Source of the DNA: Brachynemurus nebulosus
Lineage: Eukaryota > Arthropoda > Insecta > Neuroptera > Myrmeleontidae
Direction of reading: 5' to 3'
Length of the DNA stretch: 64,000 nucleotides
Assembly (NCBI GenBank): GCA_035578155.1
Contig: JAPWDM010000001.1
Location: 75,582,972-75,646,971, forward strand
Shown: positions 44,473 through 57,600 of the stretch, piece by piece
Position numbering within the stretch: the first letter of the stretch is position 1
Layout of the letters: each line of letters starts with the position of its first letter
Notes under the pieces: generated by a model
What the model saw: the letters and a program-made list of their open reading frames with translations, nothing else
What the model was told of the DNA's origin: nothing
The model's database searches: none
Program-made: the position numbers and the translations under genes

Positions 44473-45976
44473 AAAAAACGCCGTGAGCAGCGGGGCCCCA
44501 TCACGGTAGTCGAATTTTCCCCTTCATCTTCGGTATTGAATGTCTACAAGCGAAATGTGATTGAACGTCTACAACCGAATTGTCATTTTGTTGGTTTCAA
44601 AACTGGTGATGAGTGTTCGGCTGATCGAGGCTTTAAAAAAAGGTTTTAAGTATTTAAGGACTGTATCTCAGTAAATTTCAATTTTGTGCCGAAAACAGGT
44701 AGCAGAAAAAAAGCCAACACAATTCGTACGAGGACATTTCTGTCCATGTTTATCCTCTAATTGCCTTTATGTTTTAGTTTTAAATATTAAAAAAGGACCT
44801 TAAATAGTAAACTGGAAGGCCTTTATAAAGATATTTTTTCTTTCCAAAAAAATCCAAAATTTCTATTTTATAAATACTAAAAATCCAAAATTCCTAATTT
44901 ATAAATAAACAGTGACTTTAATAACATTTTTAAATTACTTAATATGTATGTATTTCATTTGTCATAAAAGTAAGTTCACTTTTTTTTAAATTTTTTAAAA
45001 TTACTATTCGCCTACTTGTATTTAGAATAAACATAATGCTTTTAAAACACATTTAACAATAGCATTCAATTCCGATGTAAAAATGGGAGAAGTGGGGGGA
45101 AAAGTGATGCGGACTCCCTACAAGGTACTAGCTGGATACTAACTGAATACACGTACAAAATTTCAGCCCTCTAGGTTTCCTTATGGAGTCTCTAGACGTG
45201 TTAGAAAACAAGCAAAAAAATTAAAGAAATATTGGCGTAAAAATCGTGGGGGTAAGGGTTAAAAGTTGAAACCTCCAAAAAACAGTGTCTGGCTATTAGC
45301 TTAACCTGTACACCAAATTTCAGCCCTCTAGGTTTATTTGGGGAGATTTTGACCCGAACGAAACTGTTAAAAAACAAGAAAAATCATGTTCTTTTGGGTA
45401 TAAAAATGGTGGGGGTAGGGGTTAAAAGTCGAGACCCCCAAAAGGCACTCCCTTGATACTAACTCAATCCGAATACAAAATTTCAGCCCTCTAGGTTTAT
45501 TCGGGTGACCTGTGCGAGTGGTACAAACTTCGAAAACGTCGAAAATGCATGAAATTGTAGCTTAAAAATGAGGTGGGTGGAGGTAAAATATTAAAACCTC
45601 CAAAAAGCACAACCTAGGTACGAACTTTATCAACACACCAAATTTCAACCCTCTACGTTAATTCTGGGGGGCTGGGGGCCTGTTAGATCCAGCGAAAATC
45701 GTTTTTCCCCCCTCTACTCCCACCATATCATCCTAGGGAGCTAAATTTTGGATATGTTGTAGATAATTGACCGAAACATTATTTAAAACCGGTTTGGAAA
45801 AGTTTTATTGCTTTTCCGCCCCCCACCACCCCCTTAAAGGTCGGGTCAGAAAAAAAATTTGCCCAAAATTTGACCCCACTTTGATAGTATGAGGTGCCTC
45901 GAAAATGAGCCCCATTTACCAAATTTCATCTCTTAACTTCCATAGGGGGGCCCTACACAAATTAAAAGGTGGCGGG

Positions 45977-46075
<99 letters not shown>

Positions 46076-46199
46076 CATTTTTTTTTCCTCATATTCGTGT
46101 TCTACGGGTCCGAAAACGGATAGCGCCCCTACTCTCGCCTCTCGCAGCTCTTATCGTATAGACTGTATAAGTCTAATTTTTCGGAGAAAATTCGACTAA
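44473..46199. mobile_element. Foldback-like element, copy 2 (one arm)
   Basis: Inverted relative to 1-2475. It runs from CGCCGTGAGCAGCGGGGCCC through the arm (45060-45979) and AT run to TTCGACTAAAAA. It lacks element A, preserving the single TA at 44672-44673. Units of ~160 bp are clear (45161, 45318, 45481, 45643). Confidence 0.85.
45980..46071. repeat. (AT)46 microsatellite of foldback copy 2
   Basis: Perfect AT run at the same position as 4657-4748. Confidence 0.96.
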
Positions 46200-47011
46200 A
46201 AATATAGTGGACACAAAAAGTACATATCAATTGTAAATTAAAAAAACTCAGGAATCAGTTCTTTCCGTTAATACAAAAGTACTTTTTTACTCTTTTCGAA
46301 GAATTTGCAAACTTTACATGATTCCATTCTCTACACATCAACCACTGAATCATTGGCTAAATTTTGTCTTCTTCGCAAATTCCACAATATCAACTTTCAG
46401 CTTCTTTATTACACTGACTATTAGCTATCATTTCAAAAACCATTTTTTTTACTTCTAATTTTCTTTCAATCATTTTACTTTTGATGTTTCGGCTTTGAAT
46501 ACCTTTAAACTGCTTTTGTAAGGAGAACTAGTTAATTCTGCTGCTTATTGATCCTTGCGGTTATTTTTAGCTTAAATTCCTTGTCTTATTGCGATTAATG
46601 GAAAAATTTTTTGTATTGGAATATTTAGTGATGTACTTCTAATTGTTCTTGTTTCTATTGGCCACATCTCTCTCATTTTTGGGATAATAAAGATTGTTAA
46701 TGTGAAATGGTTCTTAAATTGAACCGGTCCATTATAGGAACTTATGATAGGTCCAATTTAGGCTAAGTGTTTTTTTTTTTTACAATGACCGTTGTCTGTG
46801 TCTAACTCATGTATATATTTTTAACATTATGTGGCTATAATAAATTACATATGTCATAGACGAAAAATAAATATAAAAAGAAAAAGTTGTACCTATCTGT
46901 TAAGAGTTTAGTCAAACGGTAAGTAATTAAAATTTAACATCCACTTGGCAATTTTTCATAAATTTGTAAGTTTTAAAAGATTATTTATTTGACAACTACC
47001 TAAATTCATAC
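46200..47011. other. Interior of element C
   Basis: AT-rich, no frame; carries internal copies of the GGTCCA word near 46719 and 46750. Confidence 0.45.
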
Positions 47012-47014
47012 TAA

Positions 47015-47844
47015 CAAGGAAGGATATCCAACTGTATCTCTCAAAAATTTTTGAAACTTTGGTGGATTGTAGATCTTATTAAAACTAATCCAAAGCCATA
47101 TTTCGTTCGTGCCCATAAGCGGATTAAGGGGGTGAAACTCACCCCTGAAAATGAGAGTTTTTCAATTTTCTTAAATATCTTGGAAATGGTAAGAGCTTTG
47201 GTAGGGAAACTATATATATTTGTAAATGGGACTTTAATATCTTTATTGTGATTCCAAAATTAAAGTTATAAAATAATTGGGGTTTCATCCTCCACCCCAA
47301 CCCCTATTTTTATCAGGTATTTTTTGGTAATAGAGGAGGCTGTTATGTGTAAGTAAAATAAGTTTTAATTAATATATTTTATCGGATCAGTTTATTTCTT
47401 GTTGCACCTTTTGTTAATATTAATTTGGGAAAATTTTCAACTTTTTGATTTAATAATGAGTAAAAATATGGTCAAAGAATCTCGTATTTTAGTAATGAAT
47501 TGTTACAAACTGTTATAAATTTAGAAAGAAAAATTACACTGCCCCCCCCCCATACTTGACAATTCTATCTATCTATTCAAATCTATATTATAATTATTAT
47601 AATTATAAGCTATATCTATATATCTATACAAATCTTATTTACTTATTTATTTATTTTTTATCTATACAATTGTCAATATTTTAACCTCTGGATGTTTATG
47701 GATATCGACTATGGATATGAATTTCACCCCCTTAAACCACTTATGGGCACGAACGAAATATGGCTTTGGATTAGTTTTAATAAGATCTACAATCCACCAA
47801 AGTTTCAAAAATTTTTGAGAGATACAGTTGGATACCTTTCCTTG
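47015..47844. mobile_element. TAA-flanked MITE with ~115 bp arms, in element C
   Basis: CAAGGAAGGATATCCAACTG at the left; CAAGGAAAGGTATCCAACTG on minus at the right. Pairing continues through GGTGGATTGTAGATCTTATT and CGTTCGTGCCCATAAG. Flanks TAA (47012-47014) and TAA (47845-47847) fit PIF/Harbinger. No intact frame. Confidence 0.88.
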
Positions 47845-47969
47845 TAAGAAATAATTTCAAAAGTTGTTTAATATTTTCATTGTTAATTAAAAGGCTCTAT
47901 CTGTCCTTTAGTTACTTAAAATTGGAGTGGTCCAATTTACGAGCCGGTCCAATATAGCAGACTCTCCCC

Positions 47970-50922
47970 TATATGTTTTATATGATTGTGTTCTATGCAA
48001 GTTAATACAAGCCAGCTATAGATTGTTTATTCTGGATAGCATATACGTCATAACTTTCCTTGTCTATTTTTCGTCTTCCTCTACTTTCTGAACATTTTTG
48101 CAATAATGACCCTTAAGTAAAAAAAACATAAGATCCTTGCAGTTAAATATTTATATTCTTTTTCATATGACATCATAATCCTTGCATATTTTTATTATCT
48201 ACGACATACGTTTAAGTAATTACTTCGTAATTAGTTGAAAGGAGATGTCTAATATTTTCAATAAAGTAGCTAAGAAAAGTTTTTATTAAAATAAACGCCC
48301 AGTGTTTCCTCCCTCTTTGTTATTAATGACACGCCCTTCGAAAACCTAAACAAGTCATCAAAGGTAAGTTGTACTTGTGCAAACAGTGTTCCGTACAATC
48401 TTATAAATTTGATATAATAGTATATGAAAGTGGCTGAAATATTTTTTCTAATGAATACATTTTGTTTCTAAAACAAACCATATTTTTCGGTTTCAACATG
48501 ATGGTATCGTTATTTTGGTCTATTTACCTTTATCACAAACGCACAGTGATATTTACTGAATGGAGTAAATGTACTAAGAAACTCTGTTTTTTCTTTTTTT
48601 CAATAATAATTTTTAGCAGTACTATTAATTATAAAAATTGTATTAGATAATATTGCAAGTCAGAAAATTATTTAAATATTATTGTGAATTTCTTTGAATA
48701 GATTGAATTTGCTTTATTTCTCTGGATACCTAACAAAATTTTACAAATCATATTATTATAGATAATATTTAGATGCAGAGATTGTAATATATTTTGCCCG
48801 TACAGATTTATCCGCTATTCCTTACTTCTTTAATTTCTAAAACTCACTTTATAAAAAAATTACCAAAATAACATAGATACTGTTAATGCAATTGATCAAC
48901 AACATCTTTATTAAAGCAAAATATGTCACCAACTTTTATTTTTATATACCAAGAAAATTGTACAAGGAAATTCAGTCCTGATAATTTTCGCTTAATCCAC
49001 ACCCCATTCTTAATGTTCATTAATTTTTTCAGATTTTTCTGAGCAACCCTTCTGATAACAGGGGTCGGGAACAGCAATTTTTATGATTTACGTCCCCTCC
49101 CCTAAAAAAGGACGAAAAGTATGTAGTTAGGTACATATATTACTGAATTCGTACTTTAATAGGCTTTCGTTTGATACTCTACTCAATGCTCTTTGGGAAA
49201 AATTTTGTTTTTACTTTCCAGGTTATCCTCTAAAATTAATTCCCAGAATCAAAATTCAATTTCACATCTGTAATCTGCCACCACATCCTATCTCTGTGCT
49301 AAGTTTCAAATTTTCGCGTCGAGTGATTTCAGAGAAAATTGCTTGTCACACCCGGACAAATGTTTCGTTTTGCCAATTTTGGTACGGAATACTATAAAAG
49401 ATACATTATTTATTAAATATGTTCTAAGATTTTTTATATGCCAGTACCTTTGGGCCAGGTGTCAGGTGTGAAGGCAGATGTGTTTGAACATAATAGATTA
49501 TTTTATTAGGTACTCAATTACAGAGCGAGAGCCTAGCTTTAAAAAATATATAGGACAAATTTTATCATAGCGAAAAAAAAAATAGTACAAAACCTTTTAT
49601 TAACATTAACAAGTAAACACGATCAAAATTAAACGAAAATTTTTATTGGTAATTTTAACTGATTTCAAAACTATAATAAAAAGATATTAAGTTATAATAT
49701 AAATTAAACTTATTTTATTCGTCAAATTGTCTTACCATATTACATTTAAGTTCTGTATTTTTTCTGAGTTTTGCATATTATACAACTTAAATTTGTTGCA
49801 ATTAAACTGAAAGGACTCAATTTAACTGAGGGGATATCATACATCGAATACAATGCAACCGGATACCGACTGTTCGGATCAATATATTGTATCTTTATTT
49901 AGATGAGAGCGATTCTACTCTTTGTTTCGTATTAATTAGATGTTCGACATCGAGATAGTAGACAATGAAAACATTTTTTTCTCAAATTAGGTTCCCACTA
50001 AATATACGTTTGACCAAGATTTTATAAGGAAAATATACACTGGCTGAAAGGAAAAATTTTACACAACTGAACAACTACAGGTTGGTGTTCTCATATTTAC
50101 CCCAACAGAAAGTAACCTGCTTGTACCGGAAATGAAATTTGCCCGAGCAGGATGTTTCTAGGAACCACTTTTGTCATTGTTTAAACTACACTTTCTGAGT
50201 TTTATTGATAAAGAAATCAACTACATTCTTTTACATTGGGGTTTTGGACTATTAATTATTGTGATTAGAAAGCTTGCAAACTAATACAGGGTATAGGAAA
50301 AAACCATACCAGAGGTTTCTATCTATGTAAAATAAATATTTTTTTATTATTAGTGTAATATATTTAATGCCTCAGATACAATATTCTCTAAAAGTCAGTC
50401 CAAAATATATTAATTCTTATTAGTCTTTATCTGAAAATCTAGTTATTTAATATTAAATTGCTTCCTTCTGGTAGATACAGTTTATGAATTTTAGGACAGT
50501 TCCGACAGTTTGTTGTACAAATTTTATTTTACACTCACACAATTTTAAATTGTGATAATTACATACTAAACTTAACTGTGAACATTATTAGTTTACATAT
50601 AACACCTTCACGGATATGCAGCCTGAGAGATTTCTATGTTATGGCTCATCAGACTCATATCAACTTCTTTCAGTAAAGTCCCTTTAAAAGGGTTATCTAA
50701 AGACGTGATAAATAATCAGTAAGTGCTAATCTTACTGAATATGTACTTACGTAGTGTGAGAACCACTCAAAAAGAAAATTTTTAATTTTATGTCTCTGTT
50801 TGCGTTATGCAAAATTCCATAAATGAAATAGGTGATCCAAGAGTGGTTCCACAGTTTGGGGCTTCAGTAAATTACGTGACCCAATTAAAGGGGTAATTAA
50901 GTATTACAAAATCTTAAGTTAA
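47970..50922. other. AT-rich region, no recognised gene
   Basis: TGTTTATTCTGGATAGCATA near 48024 returns inverted near 52340-52366, hinting at the ends of a decayed ~4.3 kb element. A GTAAGT donor-like site at 48362 lacks a convincing acceptor. Confidence 0.4.
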
Positions 50923-51389
50923 CACTATGAGGCCCGAGCACTTTCATAGTAAATTTCCCCGGAAGCCGGCAATATTTAAAAAAAAGAACTATATAAACAA
51001 ATACATAAAATAAAATGATTCAAACACACAACACAGTTCCACACGTATGTATGTGTAAAACTGTAAACAGACGTACTACGTGATACGTACATACACACTA
51101 CATATACACTGGCATTCAAATCAATTTTATTCAAAAATATAAATTATCTATATTTTTTATGTATTTTTTGTTTATCTTAAAATTTTTTATACATAGAAAC
51201 CAAGAGAGTAGTGTTTGTTGGTATGTATGTGCTTGTGTGAATGGGAACATCCGTGTGATGAAGAATGATAAACATGATAAACATCGCACACATAATGAGT
51301 AATCAACTAATCAATTAATCATTGATCGCGGTCGGCCTCTGGGGAAGTTTTGCTTGGTTTCGGATGCCGAAGCCGTGGGACTGAAAGTG
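50923..51389. mobile_element. TTAA-flanked MITE, copy 2 (piggyBac-like)
   Basis: Opposite orientation to 22670-23092. The borders are TTAA (50919-50922, 51390-51393). It starts CACTATGAGGCCCGAGCACT and ends CGTGGGACTGAAAGTG. The interior is colinear with small insertions. Confidence 0.88.
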
Positions 51390-51393
51390 TTAA

Positions 51394-52467
51394 TATTGAA
51401 ATGCATCAAAAGAAGTTTTAGCAGGTCACTTTAAAAAAAAATTTATTTTATAACAAAAAAAGAAAAAAACACGCACATATAGCCATTAGTAATCACAACT
51501 GACAAGTTTTCAAGTTTTTGGCATTTAAGCAATGGAATAAAAATTTTTTTCAGGTAAACGTTCTTATTACTAGGAGAAAAGATTTTGGTTTCTATCATTG
51601 CCACATCAGTGAACTTTAATTGAAGTAAACAAATTTTTTTCCCTTTCAGTTTTGGTAATTCCCGAAAAAATTGCTTAATGTTGATTATATTTATTCTAAT
51701 TTAGGTTATAGATTTTTTTCCTCTGAAAAGAGTCCTATAGTTATAAGTCCTGTAGTTAATAAGTTCTACCGTTGTAAACAATGATATATAGAGAGAAATT
51801 TTTATTTATAAGATTACTGTATAAGAAAGTCATGTACAGATGTAGTATCTAAAACTAGTAAAAGAAGCGTGTAATTAAGGTTTCTAACAAATTTTAGGCA
51901 AATACCTATTCAAACTCTGTTTTTATTTTTGTATAAAATTTGTATAATTTTTTTTCTTTTACCCTTCCTTTATAATTTTTTTTCGCAAATGGAAGATACA
52001 TAAATCATTTCAAAGTAAACATGAGGGGAAAATATAATACTTTGATTGTAAATATAGCAATCTAATTAGCATAAAAATGGGCGTATTGTTTGTTAAGCTT
52101 TTTTTTTTAGTTATCGCAATAAAAATTGTATGCATTTCTTTCCAACTAATTTAAAATTAATTAAAAATCGTTTAGCGTGAATAACTACATTTTAAAATAT
52201 TTATGACGTCATACGAAAACAGATAGATATATTTAACAATATATACCAAATGTACCTATTACAAAAAGGCTATTATTGCCATAAATCAAAAAAATTAAAG
52301 AAGATAAGAAAAGTTGTGCAAAACAGAGAAAGAAAATTGATGATGTATATGCTATCCAGAATAAACAAATAATATGTATGTATGTATTTGGAAAAAGAGA
52401 CATGATTAGATTATAATTTATAATGAATATTATACGTATACATACCTATAATTGAAAATATAATAAA
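51394..52467. other. AT-rich region, no recognised gene
   Basis: Nothing beyond the inverted match at 52340-52366 to 48010-48036. Confidence 0.4.
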
Positions 52468-52469
52468 TA

Positions 52470-52985
52470 CACTCATCGGCAAAATTAATTGATCACCTTT
52501 TCCAAAATATGTTTAGCATTAATTTTATTTTAAATTTCGTTTGTGATGTCGAATCTTATTTGCTGAATAAACGATTTAACAATCAGAATTCATTTTAGTT
52601 TCTTTTAATTTAAACTAGAAATTTAAATTAGAAATTAATAAAAATTGACTTTTAGGATTAAATATTCAGGATGTTATCGACAGGTTTTCTAATCGTCTGT
52701 GTATGACATACTGACGCAGCGAGGGGCAACATAGGTAATAAAAGTATTTTTCTTCTCAATATAAAAATTAAAAGCAACTTTATTTTATTTTTAATAAAAA
52801 TTATATTTTTTTTACTTTTTATTGTTTTTTGAAGTAAATATAGATTACAGTAGGTATAGCAGAGAATCCTTAATTTATTGCTAAATTACGTACTCACTAA
52901 ACAAATAGAATCTAATAACCACAGTTTTAAAAAAATAATTTGTTATACTATTTGGAGATTGAACGGTTAATTTTGTTGATGAGTG
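52470..52985. mobile_element. TA-flanked MITE with CACTCATC ends
   Basis: CACTCATCGGCAAAATTAAT at the left and, on minus, CACTCATCAACAAAATTAAC at the right. TA at 52468-52469 and 52986-52987. Tc1/mariner-type by target. No frame. Confidence 0.82.
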
Positions 52986-53170
52986 TAGTATTCTAAAAAC
53001 TAATAAATAATGATATTATTGTGATGTTATGAACTTATGAATGATTCACATGGATGGACATGGTCTTCGATTTCGTGTTTATCAGTGTCGTCATAGTCAC
53101 TTGTATAAGTGTGTGGTTTAAGAATTATTGTACTTACATTAAAAATGAGTGAATTATAAAAGAAAAATTT

Positions 53171-53287
53171 TTAATAATTGATAAAAAATTAGAGGTAATT
53201 TCTAAAACTGAAAGTGGTGAACATATTAATGAAATTGTAAGACATTATAAAATTCAATATGCCACTCAATATCAAATCAAAAATTAA
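53171..53287 (+). pseudogene. Pogo/Tigger-type helix-turn-helix relic
   Basis: LIIDKKLEVISKTESGEHIN then EIVRHYKIQYATQYQIKN matches the N-terminal psq/CENP-B-like DNA-binding block of pogo-group transposases. Stops precede it and nothing catalytic follows. Confidence 0.65.
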
Positions 53288-53402
53288 AATTTACAAAATA
53301 CTACTGTGTTTTCAATCGTATTAATTAATTTTTGGAAATGTCACTATTACGTTATAATAAAATAAGTAAAGTTTTTTTTATTGGATTAGGAAAAAAATGA
53401 CT

Positions 53403-53466
53403 ACTAAACCGCCACTGGAATTTGAAGAGTGCAACTTTGACCTTGGAAGCCCCCTTTCAGTGGTCA
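53403..53466. repeat. Conserved ~60 bp repeat, copy 2
   Basis: ACCGCCACTGGAATTTGAAG, AGTGCAACTTTGACCTTGGA, GCCCCC, then TTCAGTGGTC. Same orientation and order as 29776-29836. Confidence 0.7.
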
Positions 53467-55116
53467 TTTAGATATAATTTTTGTTCTTAAAACGTACTAA
53501 ACTAGTAACCTACATACATTTATTTTGTACATACATATTGTCACATAACTACATAAGTCATGAATCATAATCAAGCCCTAAGCGTATGTGTAAAAAATTG
53601 TGGATAGCAGTGTGTCTGAGTGTGGCCGATACCGCTTAAGGCATTTAATTGGTCGGTGTTGGTCACCAAATGAACAACGCATTGTAATGTATTGTTAGAT
53701 CATTTTTGGCTTGAACTGCACGTTGCTCTGTCCAACAAAATATATTTTTGACTTGATGGCTTAAAGAAATACAGAAACAATCAAACCTAGGTATTTCGGA
53801 CGTAGTATAATATGTGTTATTGTGTTATATGAATTAAATGTGTAAATGTGTTCGTTGCCGTTCTAAAAGTTGAGCAAGTGGGCGTCCTGCTCCGGAGCCC
53901 GCGTCCAAAAGAACTTAATGATTTATTTTTTTTTTAAATCAAAGTATTAAAACTAGAAGTGCATGTGAATAATAAACCGATTGTGTATACATATTTTAGC
54001 GATATTTTAAATTTGATTATTGTGTCATAATTCATAAATATTTCAACTTAAGATTTTATTTAATTTTTACAAGAAACTTAAACTAGAATGAAGTTTTAGG
54101 ACCAAGACGCCAGTTCCAATCGAGAAATTCTAGGAAAAAGTATGTTTTTTCAACTTATTAAACTAAATTTTACAGAAAAAAATACTTTCATGTCAGCAGT
54201 CTCATCATTAGAAAAACGCACTTAGCCATTGAACTATATTTTGAGGGGTCTTTAGTTTTAATATTGTTCTGAACTTCGCCAATGTTAGAGGCAGCTTTGA
54301 ATGTGTTAAATGTGTCAAAGAATTGGTTTAAAGTTGATGTAAGTCAGTGATGTTTCAATTACTAAAATCGATTGTAGGTTTATATTAATTTTCTAAATAA
54401 TTTAATGAGATTTGACGAAATCTATTTATTTGAAATATGACGTAAAATTGTCATATTAGAAATCATGTTCAAATTTTTATGGACACTACTGTATAGCTAT
54501 TTTAAAAAGATTCTGTAAACAAGCAGGTAAAAATATTTTGTCGACAAAAAAATTTACGTTCAAAAAAACAACGGAAAAAAAATGATAGGTAATCGGAGCC
54601 TGATTAAGTTTTTTTTTTCTAGGGGCCATTTTTTAACACGTTTTTGACAATCGAAAATTTCTGAAATGAAACTTGATCGATAAAATTTAACTAGCAATAC
54701 TTAATTAGTAGACTGAGACCTTTCTCTCCTGCAAATTTTGAGATTTATATATTTTACACCCTGTATAATATAATTCAATCGAGTTATATAGCCAAAACTA
54801 TTAACAGTTGTAGATATATAGTTATTTATAGAAAAAATATTATTTATATTATAGATAAATTAGGTTTAGAATATCAGAAAGCAGTGTTCTTTCATTTTAC
54901 CCTGATATCACTATATATTAAATATACAAAGCTATTAACCAATGAAATATCAGAAAAAAATGAGAAATGTTTATGAATAGGTACATGCAATATTCTATTT
55001 AAGGAGCATAACAAACTAGGGTTCGGAATTTATAGTTCAAGAAATGAATAATTTTACAAAAATTTGATGTAACAATTATTTTAAAATTTAACTTTTTACA
55101 TTATTTAACCTAGGAA
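53467..55116. other. AT-rich region, no recognised gene
   Basis: A short GC-rich patch at 53880-53910 (GTCCTGCTCCGGAGCCCGCG) stands out. A lone CACCCTGTATA end is at 54763. Confidence 0.4.
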
Positions 55117-55905
55117 TCCTAACTAATATTATAAATGCGAAAGTGAGTTTCTTTGTTTGCTTGTTTGTTTGACTGGCTTTCACGCCTCAACAGCACCAAT
55201 CAGCTTGAAACTGCACAGACGTCGCTTGCGAGCCAGAGACGGTTATAGGCTACTTTTTATCTCGGAAAAATATTTCATTTCTGAGGAAAAATGCATTAAA
55301 TTACAACAGCTGACTATTAAAAAACGGATAAATGATTTCAAACTTTGTATATTGCTAACAGAAGGGATGAGAAAGGACACAAACTACTTCATACCCCGGG
55401 AAATTTCCCGTGGGAAATTTCATTTCTGTTGAAAAATATATTTTAAATGAAACAAAAAATGATGATAGACAAAGACGACGATATACAGCGATAAACATAG
55501 GTTATTTTTTTATCCCGATAAAATATCTCATTCCCGAGGGAAAATATATTTAAAACGAACCAATGAAATAACAACTGACTGTTAAAAAAAGGATGATTGA
55601 TTTCAAACTTTGCATATTGTATAGAGAGGACGAGAAATGACGCAGCCTACTTTTAACCCCAGAAAAATATCTAAATCCTGTCAGAAGTCTTATTCCCGTG
55701 GGAAAGTATATTTAAAACAGTATATAAAAAATCATTGATTTAATTTAAACTTGGCATGTTTTTGAAAGAATGTTGTGGGAAAATTCCAAAGGAAAAAGTA
55801 GCAGTACACGACGCGCAATAGCGACGCGATGAAAGTACACTTTATGTTTTAACTAGATGCCATAATTTCAAATGCTACGCGGGCGAAGCCGCGGGTAAAT
55901 GCTAG
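55117..55905 (+). mobile_element. Non-autonomous Helitron
   Basis: Starts TCCTAACTAATATTATAAAT after A and ends GCGGGTAAATGCTAG before T. A 3' hairpin (CGCGGGCGAAGCCGCG) lies ~10 nt from the end, the diagnostic Helitron arrangement. Internal phrases (TAGGCTACTTTTTATC, TCCCGTGGGAAA) repeat about every 230 bp. No Rep/Hel frame; 789 bp. The ATG frame at 55157 is inside the repeat and not a gene. Confidence 0.82.
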
Positions 55906-57119
55906 TTATTTATAAGTTGTGACATTCCAATTATGATATGAATGTAATATGAAACGGCTGTAAAACTTGTTAACATATTAACGGTCATTGCGACGCTGTA
56001 CGACTGAAACTGTGACACAACACTGTACCGCGTGAATAATTCCATATAAAGTGTGTTAACTGTCAAAACAGTGTACCAGTTTTGACAGCGGGCGTTTTGT
56101 CATTATGATTTATTACCCGAACTATAAATTGCGAACACTAATTAGACGTTTATGTATTATTAGCCAGAACCACAGGGCGGAACGATATTAAGAATACAAA
56201 ATAGAAAGGGGAACAGGACAAAGACAACAATTCTTTTTTCTTTTTTCAACAACAATACACGTTGTATAAAATGTGTCCAACATGTACAATATAGAAAATT
56301 TATTTAAGGGATACAAGGTCAATTAAAAGAACAAAGAATTGTTGTTCTTTGTTATACGTATTCAACAGTATTATAATAAAAATACGAAACGCGTATGGTG
56401 TAAAATCTTAAACTGGCAAAGCTACCAAAAACGGATGGTTAGGGCGGGTGTTATTCTAAGTATTAAATTTTTTGTTTAAATATGAATGAAAAAGTTTCAT
56501 TTTTTTTACGAAACAGAACTAAAAGCCAACAAATATGAGGTATGTAATCATATTACTGGACAAATTTTCCGATTTTCGAAGAAATTTAACATGAGATATA
56601 TGTTGAGGTTAGATTCGGAAAATAGGAACCGTATAAATAGCGCGTAAGTTTGAAGAAAGACAAAGACAGTATTGTGTTCTCAATTTTTTGCTCGACTGGC
56701 TCCGCCTATTGCATTGGTACTTTATAAAACGTACTCGGGAAAATATCTACGCGCCATTTTAAATAATAAAAGTAACGTCATCTTCATTAAACTACCCTTA
56801 AAAAAAAGAAAAAAAAGCGGAAGATTTCAAGAGGTAAACTTTTTACTCTTGAGCATAAGAAATTAAAAAAAAATCTAAAACCATTCAAATCCATTCATTA
56901 TAACTGGATTCCGAGGTATAAACCTAACTGCACTGGACTAAGTCTAACGAAATCACTTTTTGAGTTGTATGTAAAAGGATATGAAAACGATTAATGATGT
57001 AAAGAAAAACGCCCATTTATTGAAAAGTACAACTTTTAAAAAATTATCAGTTTGAATTATTTTTTCTGGAAATAAAAGCTATTAAAAGTTTTCGAGAATT
57101 TTGATAACGAATATGTAGA
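55906..57119. other. AT-rich region, no recognised gene
   Basis: 56050-56100 has AACTGTCAAAACAGTGTACC followed by AGTTTTGACAGC, a small inverted word also echoed at 63950-63975. Confidence 0.4.
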
Positions 57120-57600
57120 AATTTAGATATTTAAATTTTATTATTTTCGATATCGATAATTTTCGATACCAAAAAGTATGTTTTGATAGTTCAAATATGT
57201 TTAGAATAACCACAACTTGCTTCGCTTAAGCCTTCAGAAATTTCGTTATTTTTGAGCTGCGATACACCCTTTACGAGATATTTACGATTAAAAGTTAACG
57301 TTTACGGAAAATATCGAAAAGTAATTCTTTTGAAAATATGCTATTGCTGACCAGATTAGTGGGACTAATGGAGTATAAATTGAGTCACTTAATCAATTTA
57401 TGAAAAATAACTCAGTATCGATAATTTTTGATAACGAAAAACAGGTTTTAACAGTTGCAATATGTTTGGAGTACCTACAACTTGCTTCGCTCAAGTCTTC
57501 ATAAATTTCGTTACTTTTTCGCTACGACACACGATCTAGAAGACATTTACGATCAAATTTCTCAACAACGTAAAGTATCATTTATAAACAAACAACAAAA
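57120..57600. repeat. Diverged ~275 bp direct duplication
   Basis: ACAACTTGCTTCGCT, AAATTTCGTTA.TTTT, CTGCGATACACC / CTACGACACACG and ATTTACGAT recur in order at 57212-57290 and 57477-57560, both preceded by TCGATAATTTT.GATA.C. About 70-75% similar by eye. Confidence 0.65.

Larger units (their letters stand above)
44139..47969. mobile_element. Element C: TA-flanked DNA element with 'ttggac' words
   Basis: The ends GGGGAGAGTCTCCTATATTG and (minus) GGGGAGAGTCTGCTATATTG are flanked by TA (44137-44138, 47970-47971). The words GGTCCAATTT / AATTTGGACC / TTGGACC recur at 44304, 44330, 44352, 46719, 46750, 47929 and 47945. A foldback copy and a TAA-flanked MITE account for most of its 3.8 kb. Confidence 0.88.

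Noticed and set aside
48300..48362. Possible exon VSSLFVINDTPFENLNKSSK with a strong GTAAGT donor
   Set aside because: No polypyrimidine tract or good acceptor and no flanking exon; too short to support.
55157..55432. 91 aa frame MLVCLTGFHASTAPISLK
   Set aside because: Lies wholly within the Helitron repeat; the same phrases are non-coding in other copies of such repeats.
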